A DNA stretch of 6,508 nucleotides from Methylococcales bacterium (GCA_009692395.1 SHZG01000136.1:1-6508); one strand, 5' to 3'. Shown: positions 1 to 6,362, numbered from the stretch's first letter. Program-made: numbers and translations. The notes: a model not told the origin generated them from the sequence alone.

Positions 1-7
1 TGAACCG

Positions 8-290
8 ATGGGATTTTAACTGATCAATGCGTCGCTATTTCCTCAAGCGTTGCCGACGGATATTGTTTTATATAGCTTAATAAATCCTCATCGCTCAACT
101 TCCTTTTATATTCTGTTCTTACCTTGGGTGCTAAACTTCCAGTCTTTGCATATTGTCTAATCCAACGATTTAATGTGTCTTTTCCTATAGTCAATATCTG
201 TATAATTACAGTCTTGGGAAATCCTGCTTCGTAGCAGTTTATTACGCATTTGCTCAGGTCTTCGCTGTAGGCTTTTTTCATGGGATTTTA
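8..290. repeat. 11-bp direct repeat pair (8-18 and 280-290)
   Basis: The sequence ATGGGATTTTA occurs at 8-18 and again at 280-290, in the same orientation. The pair brackets the transposase fragment almost exactly: the second copy overlaps its start codon, and the first lies just beyond its stop codon. It could be a rearrangement scar, part of the IS terminal region, or chance in AT-rich DNA. It is too long to be the TA target duplication of IS630 elements. Confidence 0.4.
24..281 (-). CDS. IS630-family transposase, N-terminal fragment (orfA-like), probably nonfunctional
   Basis: This 85-residue protein matches the helix-turn-helix N-terminus of IS630-type transposases. It begins MKKAYSEDL, followed by YEAGFPK, the recognition-helix region TLNRWIRQYAKTGSLAPK, and a second helical part around LSDEDLLSYIKQYPSATLEEIA. 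In the family this region binds the element's terminal repeats, and a DDE catalytic domain follows, which is not in this window. The frame ends in TGA at 24-26, but translation past it in the same frame gives SVKIPSV up to the window edge. That is what an IS630 N-domain would show after '...EEIAxHF'. The stop therefore looks like a nonsense mutation at a normally hydrophobic position, though the element could also use two frames, which is common in IS630. No Shine-Dalgarno sequence precedes the ATG. The gene is divergent from, and abuts, the truncated ynbB-like gene. Confidence 0.8.
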   Translation of the reverse strand: MKKAYSEDLSKCVINCYEAGFPKTVIIQILTIGKDTLNRWIRQYAKTGSLAPKVRTEYKRKLSDEDLLSYIKQYPSATLEEIATH

Positions 291-306
291 CAGAGATAAA
301 TGGATT

Positions 307-1129
307 ATGTTTAAACTAAAATACTATAAAACATGGTGGATTATTGTCGGCGTGTTTGCGGTAGCAGTGTTGTTTAATCGTACCGTGTCGGTGGTGGTAC
401 TGGGCTTTGTGAGTTTTCTCGCTTTTAAAGAATATTTGTCTTTAGTGCCAACGCGCCGCGCCGATCATCGGGTGTTGTTTTGGGCTTATTTAGCCATTCC
501 GATACAATTTTATTGGGTGTGGATGGCGTGGTACGGAATGTTCATTCTCTTTATACCCGTGTTCGTGTTTTTATTTTTACCGATGCGCATGATTTTAATC
601 GGTGAAACGCAAGGCTTTTTACGCGCTATCGGTACACTGCAATGGGGCTTTGATGATAACGGTGTTTGGCTTGAGTCATGCCGCGTTTATGTTGGTATTA
701 CCTGCCGAAGTCAATCCAGCGGGTGGCGTGATGGGGCTACTGATTTATTTAGTCTTTCTCACTGAATTTAATGATGTCGCGCAGTATATCTGGGGCAACA
801 GTTTTGGCAAACGGAAAATTTCCCCTACAGTCAGTCCCAATAAAACCGTCGCTGGCTTTTTGGGTGGCGTATTGACCACGACGGCGTTAGCAGTAATACT
901 CGCGCCATTTTTAACACCGCTGGTGCAGTATGAAGCAGTCGGTGCGGGGCTGTTAATCGGCTTAAGTGGCTTTGTTGGTGAGGTAACCATTTCGGCGTTA
1001 AAACGCGATATTGGTGTCCAAGACAGTGGTAGTTTATTGCCCAGCCACGGTGGTATTTTGGATAGGCTAGATAGCTTAACGTATACCGCGCCGTTGTTTT
1101 TTCATTATGTGTTTTTTCTACACTATTAG
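307..1129 (+). pseudogene. ynbB: YnbB-like phosphatidate cytidylyltransferase (CdsA family), frameshifted and N-terminally truncated
   Basis: CdsA-family enzymes sit in the membrane and make CDP-diacylglycerol from CTP and phosphatidic acid. The first part reads in one frame from ATG 307 (MFKLKYYKTWW...) to TGG GGC at 643-648. The homologous reading then continues one base further on, from TTG at 650 (LMITVFGLSHAA...) to the TAG at 1127-1129. One extra T in 649-651 explains the shift; corrected, the protein has 273 residues. Recognisable family parts are EFNDVAQYIWG, SPNKT (corrected residues 176-180), SALKRD and HGGILDRLDS. Compared with E. coli YnbB as I remember it (about 298 residues), the first membrane helix is missing and the homology stops at the IS630 junction. 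Three usually conserved residues differ: the Glu of KTxEG is Ala182, the Asp of GD is Glu225, and the Lys of KD is Gln238. The stop overlaps the ribosome binding site of the next gene, so the two form an operon. A sequencing error could explain the frameshift but not the other changes. Confidence 0.85.
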
Positions 1130-1133
1130 GAGA
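1128..1133 (+). promoter_or_regulatory. Ribosome binding site of the PlsC-like gene
   Basis: AGGAGA begins within the TAG stop codon of the ynbB-like gene and lies five bases before ATG 1139. It fixes the acyltransferase start and indicates translational coupling between the two genes. Confidence 0.85.
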
Positions 1134-1138
1134 ATTTT

Positions 1139-1774
1139 ATGCTGCGCACCTTGTTTTATCTATTGTTCGTGAAGCCTTTAGTGTTAGTGATGTTAGGTAT
1201 TAGTGTGAGAGGTAGAGAACATTTACCTATGTCAGGTCCTGCCATTGTAGTAGCAAATCACAATAGCCATTTAGATACGATGGCGTTAATGTCACTGTTT
1301 CCGTTGAGTGTGATTAATAAAGTACATCCTGTTGCAGCGGCTGATTATTTTTTACGCAACCCAATTATTAAGTGGTTCGCGCTAAATATTGCAGGCATTA
1401 TTCCTCTTGAACGCAGAATGAGGGAAAAAGGGTGTGATATTTTTATACCTGTTATTGAGGCGTTAGATTGCGGTTCAATTGTGATTATTTTTCCCGAAGG
1501 TACGCGCGGTGAACCAGAAACCATGAGTAAATTAAAAAATGGTATTAGCCATTTATTAAGCGAACGCCCCGATGTGCCAGTGATTCCCGTGTTCTTTCAC
1601 GGTTTAGGTAAATGTTTACCCAAAGGCGAAGTGATTTTAGTCCCGTTTTTTATCGATGCCTTTATTGGTGAGCCGCTATATTGGGCAGGTGGTCGGCAGC
1701 TCTTCATGGACGCATTAGTAGAACGAATGCACGAACTTCAAAAAAAAGCAGTTGTTATTGATGATTTTTTGTAA
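1139..1774 (+). CDS. plsC: 1-acyl-sn-glycerol-3-phosphate acyltransferase (PlsC/LPLAT family)
   Basis: The product (211 residues) belongs to the lysophospholipid acyltransferase family, which transfers an acyl chain to lysophosphatidic acid at the inner membrane to give phosphatidic acid. Motif I is NHNSHLD (catalytic His41 and Asp46). Motif II is GIIPLERR around residues 86-93. Motif III, which binds the phosphate, is FPEGTRG at 118-124. Motif IV is VIPV at 148-151. A hydrophobic N-terminal stretch (residues 4-21) fits a membrane anchor. All catalytic motifs are intact, unlike in the decayed upstream gene. The two are consecutive steps of phospholipid synthesis and probably share a transcript. 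Many genomes have several PlsC paralogues; this one may be an accessory copy tied to YnbB, so the symbol names the family only. After the TAA at 1772-1774 the same frame stays open for 21 codons (1775-1837), which may be a lost C-terminal tail. Confidence 0.9.
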   Translation: MLRTLFYLLFVKPLVLVMLGISVRGREHLPMSGPAIVVANHNSHLDTMALMSLFPLSVINKVHPVAAADYFLRNPIIKWFALNIAGIIPLERRMREKGCDIFIPVIEALDCGSIVIIFPEGTRGEPETMSKLKNGISHLLSERPDVPVIPVFFHGLGKCLPKGEVILVPFFIDAFIGEPLYWAGGRQLFMDALVERMHELQKKAVVIDDFL

Positions 1775-1840
1775 CGTGAAGATAATGCTAGTGATTATCC
1801 ACATTTAAAACCGCCATTGCCTGAGCATCTAAATCAATAA

Positions 1841-1873
1841 GTTGTAGGTGAGGATTTATCGCACCTACACAAC
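1841..1873. repeat. Degenerate REP-like palindrome downstream of the acyltransferase gene
   Basis: The left arm GTTGTAGGTG (1841-1850) pairs with CACCTAC (1862-1868) and, across a two-base bulge, with AAC (1871-1873). The loop is 11 bases. The left half reads GTAGGTGAGGA where the right half predicts GTAGGTGCGA, so it looks like an ageing perfect palindrome. No T-run follows immediately, so I do not call it an intrinsic terminator. It could still stabilise the 3' end of the acyltransferase transcript. Confidence 0.5.
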
Positions 1874-1892
1874 ATACGGTTTTTACTTAACT

Positions 1893-1898
1893 TATAAT
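1893..1898 (+). promoter_or_regulatory. Possible -10 element upstream of the leuA leader
   Basis: This is a perfect TATAAT, but no good TTGACA-like hexamer lies 16-18 bases upstream (the sequence there is around CAACATA). Its position, about 90 bases before the candidate leucine leader frame and 300 before leuA, would suit a leuA promoter with a long leader. Support rests on the single hexamer. Confidence 0.3.
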
Positions 1899-1988
1899 GG
1901 CAGTGACTGTAGTTTAGGAACGAGAAATTCTGAATAACATTATTGAAGTTGGACATCTCAAAGAGTTTTATAGATAATCGTCAATATC

Positions 1989-2084
1989 ATGGACATTTAC
2001 TCAGATTCAACACACTATCACCCTTTCTTAACCGCGTTTATCGTTCGGATGATAGCGCGTGTCCTACTGTTATTGCTGCCCTGA
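1989..2084 (+). CDS. Candidate leuA leader peptide (leucine attenuation peptide)
   Basis: This short frame encodes 31 residues, MDIYSDSTHYHPFLTAFIVR followed by MIARV, five leucines, a proline and a TGA stop. The leucine codons at 2064-2078 are CTA CTG TTA TTG CTG, directly before the penultimate codon and 116 bases ahead of leuA. In enterobacterial leu operons a leader peptide (LeuL) with a run of leucine codons senses charged leucyl-tRNA by ribosome stalling; a run of Leu codons right before leuA is the expected signature. A second ATG at 2049 would give an 11-residue version. Weak points: neither start has a clear Shine-Dalgarno sequence, and no classical terminator with a U-run is visible before leuA. 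A small hairpin (TGCCC 2077-2081 with GGGCA 2086-2090) overlaps the stop codon and is followed by a T-rich stretch. I rate this as plausible, not proven. Confidence 0.4.
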   Translation: MDIYSDSTHYHPFLTAFIVRMIARVLLLLLP

Positions 2085-2132
2085 TGGGCATATATTCTTT
2101 GATTTTCCTGTTCAACCTATTTCCTTATACAC

Positions 2133-2150
2133 AGACCGCCAGCGCGGTCT
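2133..2150. repeat. Hairpin 1 upstream of leuA (REP-like)
   Basis: AGACCGC (2133-2139) and GCGGTCT (2144-2150) form a perfect 7-bp stem with the four-base loop CAGC. It is the first of two tandem GC-rich hairpins in the leuA 5' region. No T-run follows. Confidence 0.7.
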
Positions 2151-2157
2151 AACCGCA

Positions 2158-2178
2158 TTCCCACGCCGCGCGTGGGAA
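2158..2178. repeat. Hairpin 2 upstream of leuA (REP-like, TTCCCACGC palindrome)
   Basis: TTCCCACGC (2158-2166) and GCGTGGGAA (2170-2178) form a perfect 9-bp stem with a three-base loop, ending 12 bases before the leuA Shine-Dalgarno sequence. Palindromes of the form TTCCCACGC...GCGTGGGAACGAG are, from memory, dispersed in many copies in several gammaproteobacterial genomes, so this is likely a REP-type element. Its closeness to the ribosome binding site means it could also affect leuA translation. Confidence 0.7.
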
Positions 2179-2199
2179 CGAGAGATAAACGGAGTTTTT

Positions 2200-3744
2200 A
2201 TGAAAGACCAATTAATTATATTTGATACCACGTTGCGCGACGGCGAACAAAGCCCTGGTGCATCCATGACCCGCGATGAAAAAATTAGAATCGCTAGAGC
2301 TTTAGAACGGCTAAAAGTGAACGTCATTGAAGCGGGTTTTCCTGCTGCCAGTGTCGGTGATTTTGAAGCGGTGCAGGCGGTGGCGAATGTCATCAAAGAC
2401 AGCATTGTCTGTGGTTTAGCTCGCGCCTTAGATAAAGACATAGACCGTGCGGGTGAAGCACTGAAAGGCGCGCAACAGTCACGCATTCACACGTTTATTG
2501 CGACTTCGCCTATCCACATGCAAATGAAGTTGAACATGACTCCTGAGCAAGTCATTGAACACGCTGTGCGGGCGGTTAAACGCGCACGGCAATACACTGA
2601 TGATGTCGAATTTTCGCCCGAAGATGCAGGGCGTTCCGAAGAAGACTTTTTATGTCGTATTTTGGAAGCGGTGATTGATGCAGGCGCGACTACGTTGAAT
2701 ATTCCTGACACGGTCGGCTATAGCATTCCACAACAATTTGGCGCGACCATTAAGAATTTAATTCAGCGCATTCCTAATTCTGACAAAGTTATTTTTTCGG
2801 TGCATTGCCATAATGATTTAGGCTTAGCGGTGGCGAATTCTTTGTCAGCGGTGATGAACGGTGCGCGGCAAGTTGAATGTACCATTAACGGTTTAGGCGA
2901 ACGTGCAGGTAATGCGTCCTTAGAAGAAGTCGTGATGGCAGTACGCACTCGTCATGATGTATTCGACTGCCAAACCCGTATTGATACCCGTGAAATTTTA
3001 ACTTGCTCAAAATTGGTATCATCAATTACTGGCTTTCCCGTACAACCGAATAAAGCCATCGTTGGCGCGAATGCGTTTGCTCATGAAGCAGGCATTCATC
3101 AAGACGGCGTGTTAAAAAACCGCGAGACTTATGAAATCATGCGAGCAGAAGACGTGGGTTGGTCGGCGAATCGTATGGTATTGGGTAAACATTCAGGCAG
3201 AAATGCCTTTAAAAGTCGCATAGTTGAATTAGGGTTTGAATTTTCTTCCGAAGCTGAATTAAATGATGCCTTTGCTCGCTTCAAACAACTTGCCGATAAA
3301 AAGCATGAAATTTTTGATGAAGATTTACAAATGCTGATTTCAGAAGCCAGTTTTGAAGCTGAAGATGAACACATCAAATTAATCGCCTTAAAAGCCTGTT
3401 CAGAAACAGGTGAAACACCCCGCTCAACCGTGACTTTACGCGTTAATAACGTCGAAGTGACAGACACAGCAACAGGTGGCGGCGTGGTTGATGCCACGTT
3501 TACAGCCATAGAGCAGATGTGCCAATCGGCTGCGTCATTGGAATTATACTCAGTCAACAACGTCACCACGGGAACAGATTCTCAAGGTGAAGTCACTGTA
3601 CGTTTAGAAAAAGAGGGGCGTATCGTTAATGGCTTAGGTGCAGATACTGACATCGTCACCGCTTCAGCCAAAGCGTATATCAATGCATTGAATAAATTAC
3701 TGAGTCCAGATCAACGCCGCCATCCGCAAAAAGGCGACGTTTAA
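2200..3744 (+). CDS. leuA: 2-isopropylmalate synthase LeuA
   Basis: LeuA condenses 2-ketoisovalerate with acetyl-CoA to give 2-isopropylmalate, the first committed step of leucine synthesis in the cytoplasm. The 514-residue product is close to the E. coli length (about 523). The N-terminal TIM-barrel domain opens with FDTTLRDGEQSPGAS, holding catalytic Arg13 and metal ligand Asp14. The second signature SVHCHNDLG supplies metal ligands His202 and His204, and NGLGERAGN supplies Asn238. A linker with AHEAGIHQDGVLK follows, then a C-terminal regulatory domain (from about residue 390) of the kind that binds leucine for feedback inhibition. The start at ATG 2200 is chosen because GGAG (2191-2194) lies five bases upstream and the protein then begins as the family does; the same frame is open further upstream only through palindromic repeat sequence. 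No other leu gene is in the window. Regulation may involve the leucine-rich mini-frame and the two hairpins upstream. Confidence 0.97.
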   Translation: MKDQLIIFDTTLRDGEQSPGASMTRDEKIRIARALERLKVNVIEAGFPAASVGDFEAVQAVANVIKDSIVCGLARALDKDIDRAGEALKGAQQSRIHTFIATSPIHMQMKLNMTPEQVIEHAVRAVKRARQYTDDVEFSPEDAGRSEEDFLCRILEAVIDAGATTLNIPDTVGYSIPQQFGATIKNLIQRIPNSDKVIFSVHCHNDLGLAVANSLSAVMNGARQVECTINGLGERAGNASLEEVVMAVRTRHDVFDCQTRIDTREILTCSKLVSSITGFPVQPNKAIVGANAFAHEAGIHQDGVLKNRETYEIMRAEDVGWSANRMVLGKHSGRNAFKSRIVELGFEFSSEAELNDAFARFKQLADKKHEIFDEDLQMLISEASFEAEDEHIKLIALKACSETGETPRSTVTLRVNNVEVTDTATGGGVVDATFTAIEQMCQSAASLELYSVNNVTTGTDSQGEVTVRLEKEGRIVNGLGADTDIVTASAKAYINALNKLLSPDQRRHPQKGDV

Positions 3745-3770
3745 ATAAATTAAGTATAACAATCAGGAAT

Positions 3771-3803
3771 ATGACTGCCAGTCCTCCAAGGACTGGCAGT
3801 CAT
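3771..3803. terminator. Perfect 14-bp inverted repeat between convergent genes (possible bidirectional terminator or REP-like element)
   Basis: ATGACTGCCAGTCC (3771-3784) is exactly complementary to 3790-3803, with a five-base loop TCCAA. It sits 26 bases after the leuA stop, between leuA and the convergent membrane protein gene, where a shared terminator is expected. There is no T-run on either side on either strand, so it is not a textbook intrinsic terminator; a dispersed palindromic repeat is equally likely. Confidence 0.5.
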
Positions 3804-3816
3804 TAAAACACCTATA

Positions 3817-3835
3817 ACAGATTTAACCCACTACC
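3817..3835. repeat. Orphan IS1-type terminal repeat (left copy of a 19-bp inverted pair)
   Basis: ACAGATTTAACCCACTACC here is the exact reverse complement of 6363-6381, the outer end of the IS1-family element at the right edge. Read from 3835 leftwards it starts GGTAGTGGG, so this would be the outer end of an element extending left. Only about 70 bases separate it from the leuA stop, so at most a stub of that element remains. The inner side differs from the right copy, which suggests the opposite end of the same IS type. Confidence 0.75.
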
Positions 3836-3851
3836 TCAATAATTTTTGGCA

Positions 3852-6353
3852 TTATTCCCAGCTCTGCATTTCCGCTTGAAACACACTGAGTCGCTGTAAA
3901 ATAGCCGTTTTTTTGATATTAAACCAAATCATAATACTAAGAATAACCGCGCCCATCACTATCAGCACAATGGCTTTGCCTAAGCCTTGTTCTGGGTAAA
4001 AACGCAGTAATTGTCCGAGAACATTCAACACCAGAAAGCTCACGCCTGTGTATAAAAATGCGCGGATGCGTAGCGCGATGCCGATTAGAATACCTGCCAC
4101 ACTTAACACCATTGCGAGAATAAAAATACTCAGTTCAGGGCGTAAAAACACATCGACGGTAGCGCAGGCATAAATCGTTCCTGTGGCAGCGAAACGACTT
4201 GCCATTAAGACGCTGGGTTTGAGTTCACGGCTATGCAGATGCAGCAATAATAAGCTCGTCAATGCCGCAGGGATGACATAGATTTGGATGAGTTGGCTAC
4301 TGTCAACTAGGCTAGGTATCCACACATAAACTCCCGCATTAAATGCCAATAACGCCAGATACAGCGGGATTTTTTGCTGCGTATGACGACGCATCATCAT
4401 ATACAGCAAGCCTGTCATGATTAACGTGCCGCTGGTTTCGGATGAGGCGAGTTGTAGCGGCACGGTAAAAATGGCTAATACAGGCATGAATAATGCCATG
4501 TTGAGCAACGGTTTTGACGGAAAGAACCGCTGCAAGAAGAACAGGCTATAAGCAAAACCTATCAATAGCGAGGTATCCCATAAACTCACAGGTGCATTGC
4601 CTAATAACAATAATCGACTATAAAATCCTAACGCGCTAATCAGTATGACAATGCCATATAACCAATAAGAATCAAGGTGATGGCGAACGTGGCGCACACC
4701 AATAACACTGATAATCAGCCCTGTGTTAATAGCCACGAGTGCGTCCCACGGTGCTAGTAAGAAGTTTAACGGTGAGTCAGTCATTACCCAGATGTTAATT
4801 AATACGCCGTGAAGACTGAGTTCTATTAGACTTAATGCGACCAGTAGGTAGGTTGGGTTAGGCGATAGCCGTAACCCAACGCTTGCGAGTCGCAATAATA
4901 CGCAAGCCAGTAGTATTAGTTGTAAGGCGTACCACGGTAATAAGCCCCAAAAATAATAAGCGTCAACGAGTGCCAATGGATAGAGGTGACAGAAAATTAG
5001 AAACTCAACGCCTGCGATTAGTTGCCACGAAGAGCGCGATAATTTCCAACCTAAAGCAGCACTTAAACCAGTAATAATAGCGAGTGATACCAATAATTCT
5101 GTTGCAACAATTGGATAAGTCACTAGGCTAAGCGTCGCCAGTGATACGCTGACTTGTAGCCAATCGGTGATAGTTGTTGTTAGTTGATTTTGATACTTGG
5201 AATCAATACGTGAACCAATATAAACCAGCCCCAGTAAAATCCCGCCCCACAAGGCTAATAATAACGGCGGTTGAAACAGCGTATTCAGGTAAGTGATATA
5301 AATCGACCACAGCACTAAAAACAGCGCGTAGATAAAACCATGTAATGTAGCGATAGCAAAGCGTAACCACAGGGCGTGTAAAAACGACAGACTGAGTAAA
5401 CGTCCAACCAGTAACGACTCTTCTTGATAGTCGTTATTATCAACAAACGTTATCCACAAAAGCACGCTACCGACTAACAAATAACCGATAAAAATGAGCG
5501 TCGTAGTAAATTCAAACGGTTGCGCCAGTGCCGATGATTGCCATTGCCAGCGTTGGGCAAGTGCTTTGCCGTTACGATGCCACGCATTCACTAGTAGCAG
5601 TTGTAAGTTACCCCACAACAATAAGTTAATCGGCAGATTTTCACTATCAACATTAAACGCCAGCCCCGCACCTGTAAATGCAAACGCCGCCAGCCACGAA
5701 AACCCACGCCACGCACTATAACGCAACATCAATAAACAGTAAGCCGATAATTCAAGGCAATAAATACCGAGGTCGATTTCGTTAATAACGCGCCACCAAC
5801 AGCCACTGAACACGACCAGCAATAAACCTAACCACGGAAAAAACAGCGGTTCTATTGTCCAGTTGGCATAACGTTTATTAAAGCGCGGTAGCACAAAATT
5901 AGCGCAACACCACAACGCGTAACCAGACAAAACAGTGGCTAGTTGTAATTCAGCTCCATCAAGCGTTGCAGGCAATAAACTAAACACTGCCAATGTCGGT
6001 AAACACACGCTTGCCAGTCCGCGTAACTGTGCCGCACCCGTGCAGTTTTTGGATAATGAAAAGACCGTCAACAGTAAAATAAGCAACAGCCAAGGCAATG
6101 CGTAATTCTGACCTGCACTAGCGAAAAATAAGGTCAGCGTACCTAATAATGTCCAACTAAAACACAATGTCGCCACGGTATTAAGTGGAACACAATAGAC
6201 CGTTAATTTGTTCAACAAGGCAAGTCGATGCGACCCTAACGACAGCATCAAACTGAGTAGCCCTAACACGACCCATAAATCGGCAAACGTCTGTACACCC
6301 AGCCAACAACGAAACGGCTGATTAGCGTGTAACAGACTATTTTCTAGCCACAA
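3852..6353 (-). CDS. Very large polytopic membrane protein of unknown function, probably 5'-truncated
   Basis: I do not recognise a characterised family. The 833-residue product is almost entirely hydrophobic helices, by eye some 25-30 membrane segments from about residue 24 (ADLWVVLGLLSLMLSLGS) to about 810 (AIVLIVMGAVILSIMIWF). Only short loops separate them, and a soluble tail (NIKKTAILQRLSVFQAEMQSWE region) closes the protein. No ATPase, transporter or enzyme motif is evident; the layout loosely recalls large predicted membrane proteins of the DUF2339/DUF4401 kind, a guess only. The frame opens at a TAA at 6372-6374 inside the IS1 terminal repeat, and only seven codons, none of them ATG, separate it from the TTG taken as start (6351-6353). 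The first internal ATG is residue 36. This suggests an original N-terminus lost at the IS1 junction. The gene is convergent with leuA, lies between two inverted IS1 ends, and carries an in-frame palindrome at 4852-4880. Confidence 0.75.
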   Translation of the reverse strand: MWLENSLLHANQPFRCWLGVQTFADLWVVLGLLSLMLSLGSHRLALLNKLTVYCVPLNTVATLCFSWTLLGTLTLFFASAGQNYALPWLLLILLLTVFSLSKNCTGAAQLRGLASVCLPTLAVFSLLPATLDGAELQLATVLSGYALWCCANFVLPRFNKRYANWTIEPLFFPWLGLLLVVFSGCWWRVINEIDLGIYCLELSAYCLLMLRYSAWRGFSWLAAFAFTGAGLAFNVDSENLPINLLLWGNLQLLLVNAWHRNGKALAQRWQWQSSALAQPFEFTTTLIFIGYLLVGSVLLWITFVDNNDYQEESLLVGRLLSLSFLHALWLRFAIATLHGFIYALFLVLWSIYITYLNTLFQPPLLLALWGGILLGLVYIGSRIDSKYQNQLTTTITDWLQVSVSLATLSLVTYPIVATELLVSLAIITGLSAALGWKLSRSSWQLIAGVEFLIFCHLYPLALVDAYYFWGLLPWYALQLILLACVLLRLASVGLRLSPNPTYLLVALSLIELSLHGVLINIWVMTDSPLNFLLAPWDALVAINTGLIISVIGVRHVRHHLDSYWLYGIVILISALGFYSRLLLLGNAPVSLWDTSLLIGFAYSLFFLQRFFPSKPLLNMALFMPVLAIFTVPLQLASSETSGTLIMTGLLYMMMRRHTQQKIPLYLALLAFNAGVYVWIPSLVDSSQLIQIYVIPAALTSLLLLHLHSRELKPSVLMASRFAATGTIYACATVDVFLRPELSIFILAMVLSVAGILIGIALRIRAFLYTGVSFLVLNVLGQLLRFYPEQGLGKAIVLIVMGAVILSIMIWFNIKKTAILQRLSVFQAEMQSWE
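4852..4880. repeat. REP-like palindrome inside the membrane protein gene
   Basis: GTTGGGTTA (4852-4860) pairs perfectly with TAACCCAAC (4872-4880); inside it GGC (4861-4863) pairs with GCC (4868-4870) around GATA, with one bulged G. From memory this GGGTTAGGCGATAGCCGTAACCC-type palindrome is dispersed in several bacterial groups, usually between genes. Here it is translated on the minus strand as VGLRLSPNP, a polar loop between two membrane helices, without breaking the frame. Confidence 0.65.
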
Positions 6354-6362
6354 CAGCGCGAC

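Noticed and set aside
280..306. ATG at 280 as the start of the ynbB-like gene
   Set aside because: The frame is open back to 271, but the extra residues come from the IS630 junction, overlap the transposase start codon and do not resemble the family. ATG 307 is closer to where homology begins.
641..660. Programmed +1 frameshift in the ynbB-like gene, since CTTTGA resembles the prfB slip site
   Set aside because: CTT TGA is not in the reading phase used here (the phase is GGC TTT GAT), no stop codon is positioned to cause slippage, and the gene has other signs of decay. A plain one-base insertion or a sequencing error is simpler.
1943..2152. Open frame of 69 codons from a TTG before leuA
   Set aside because: It has no ribosome binding site and no recognisable family, and it ends inside a palindromic repeat. 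The leucine-run frame in another phase explains this stretch better.
2133..2178. Intrinsic terminator before leuA
   Set aside because: Neither hairpin is followed by a T-run; the only T stretch (2195-2199) is the Shine-Dalgarno spacer.
2059..2199. N-terminal extension of LeuA by 47 residues
   Set aside because: The extra residues translate the two palindromes and do not resemble LeuA. ATG 2200 has GGAG at the right spacing and the family's normal N-terminus.
2112..3569. Minus-strand open frames opposite leuA (2112-2486, 2487-2711, 2763-2948, 3129-3569)
   Set aside because: They are antisense shadows of a well-supported gene, with no family resemblance.
4883..5721. Plus-strand open frames opposite the membrane protein gene (4883-5074, 5494-5721), and 745-990 minus opposite ynbB
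   Set aside because: They are low-complexity shadows of the opposite strand, without ribosome binding sites or family features.
3836..6362. Target-site duplication flanking the IS1 ends
   Set aside because: The nine bases next to the left end (3836-3844) and those next to the right end (6354-6362) match neither directly nor as reverse complements. In a composite element they would lie on the outer sides anyway.
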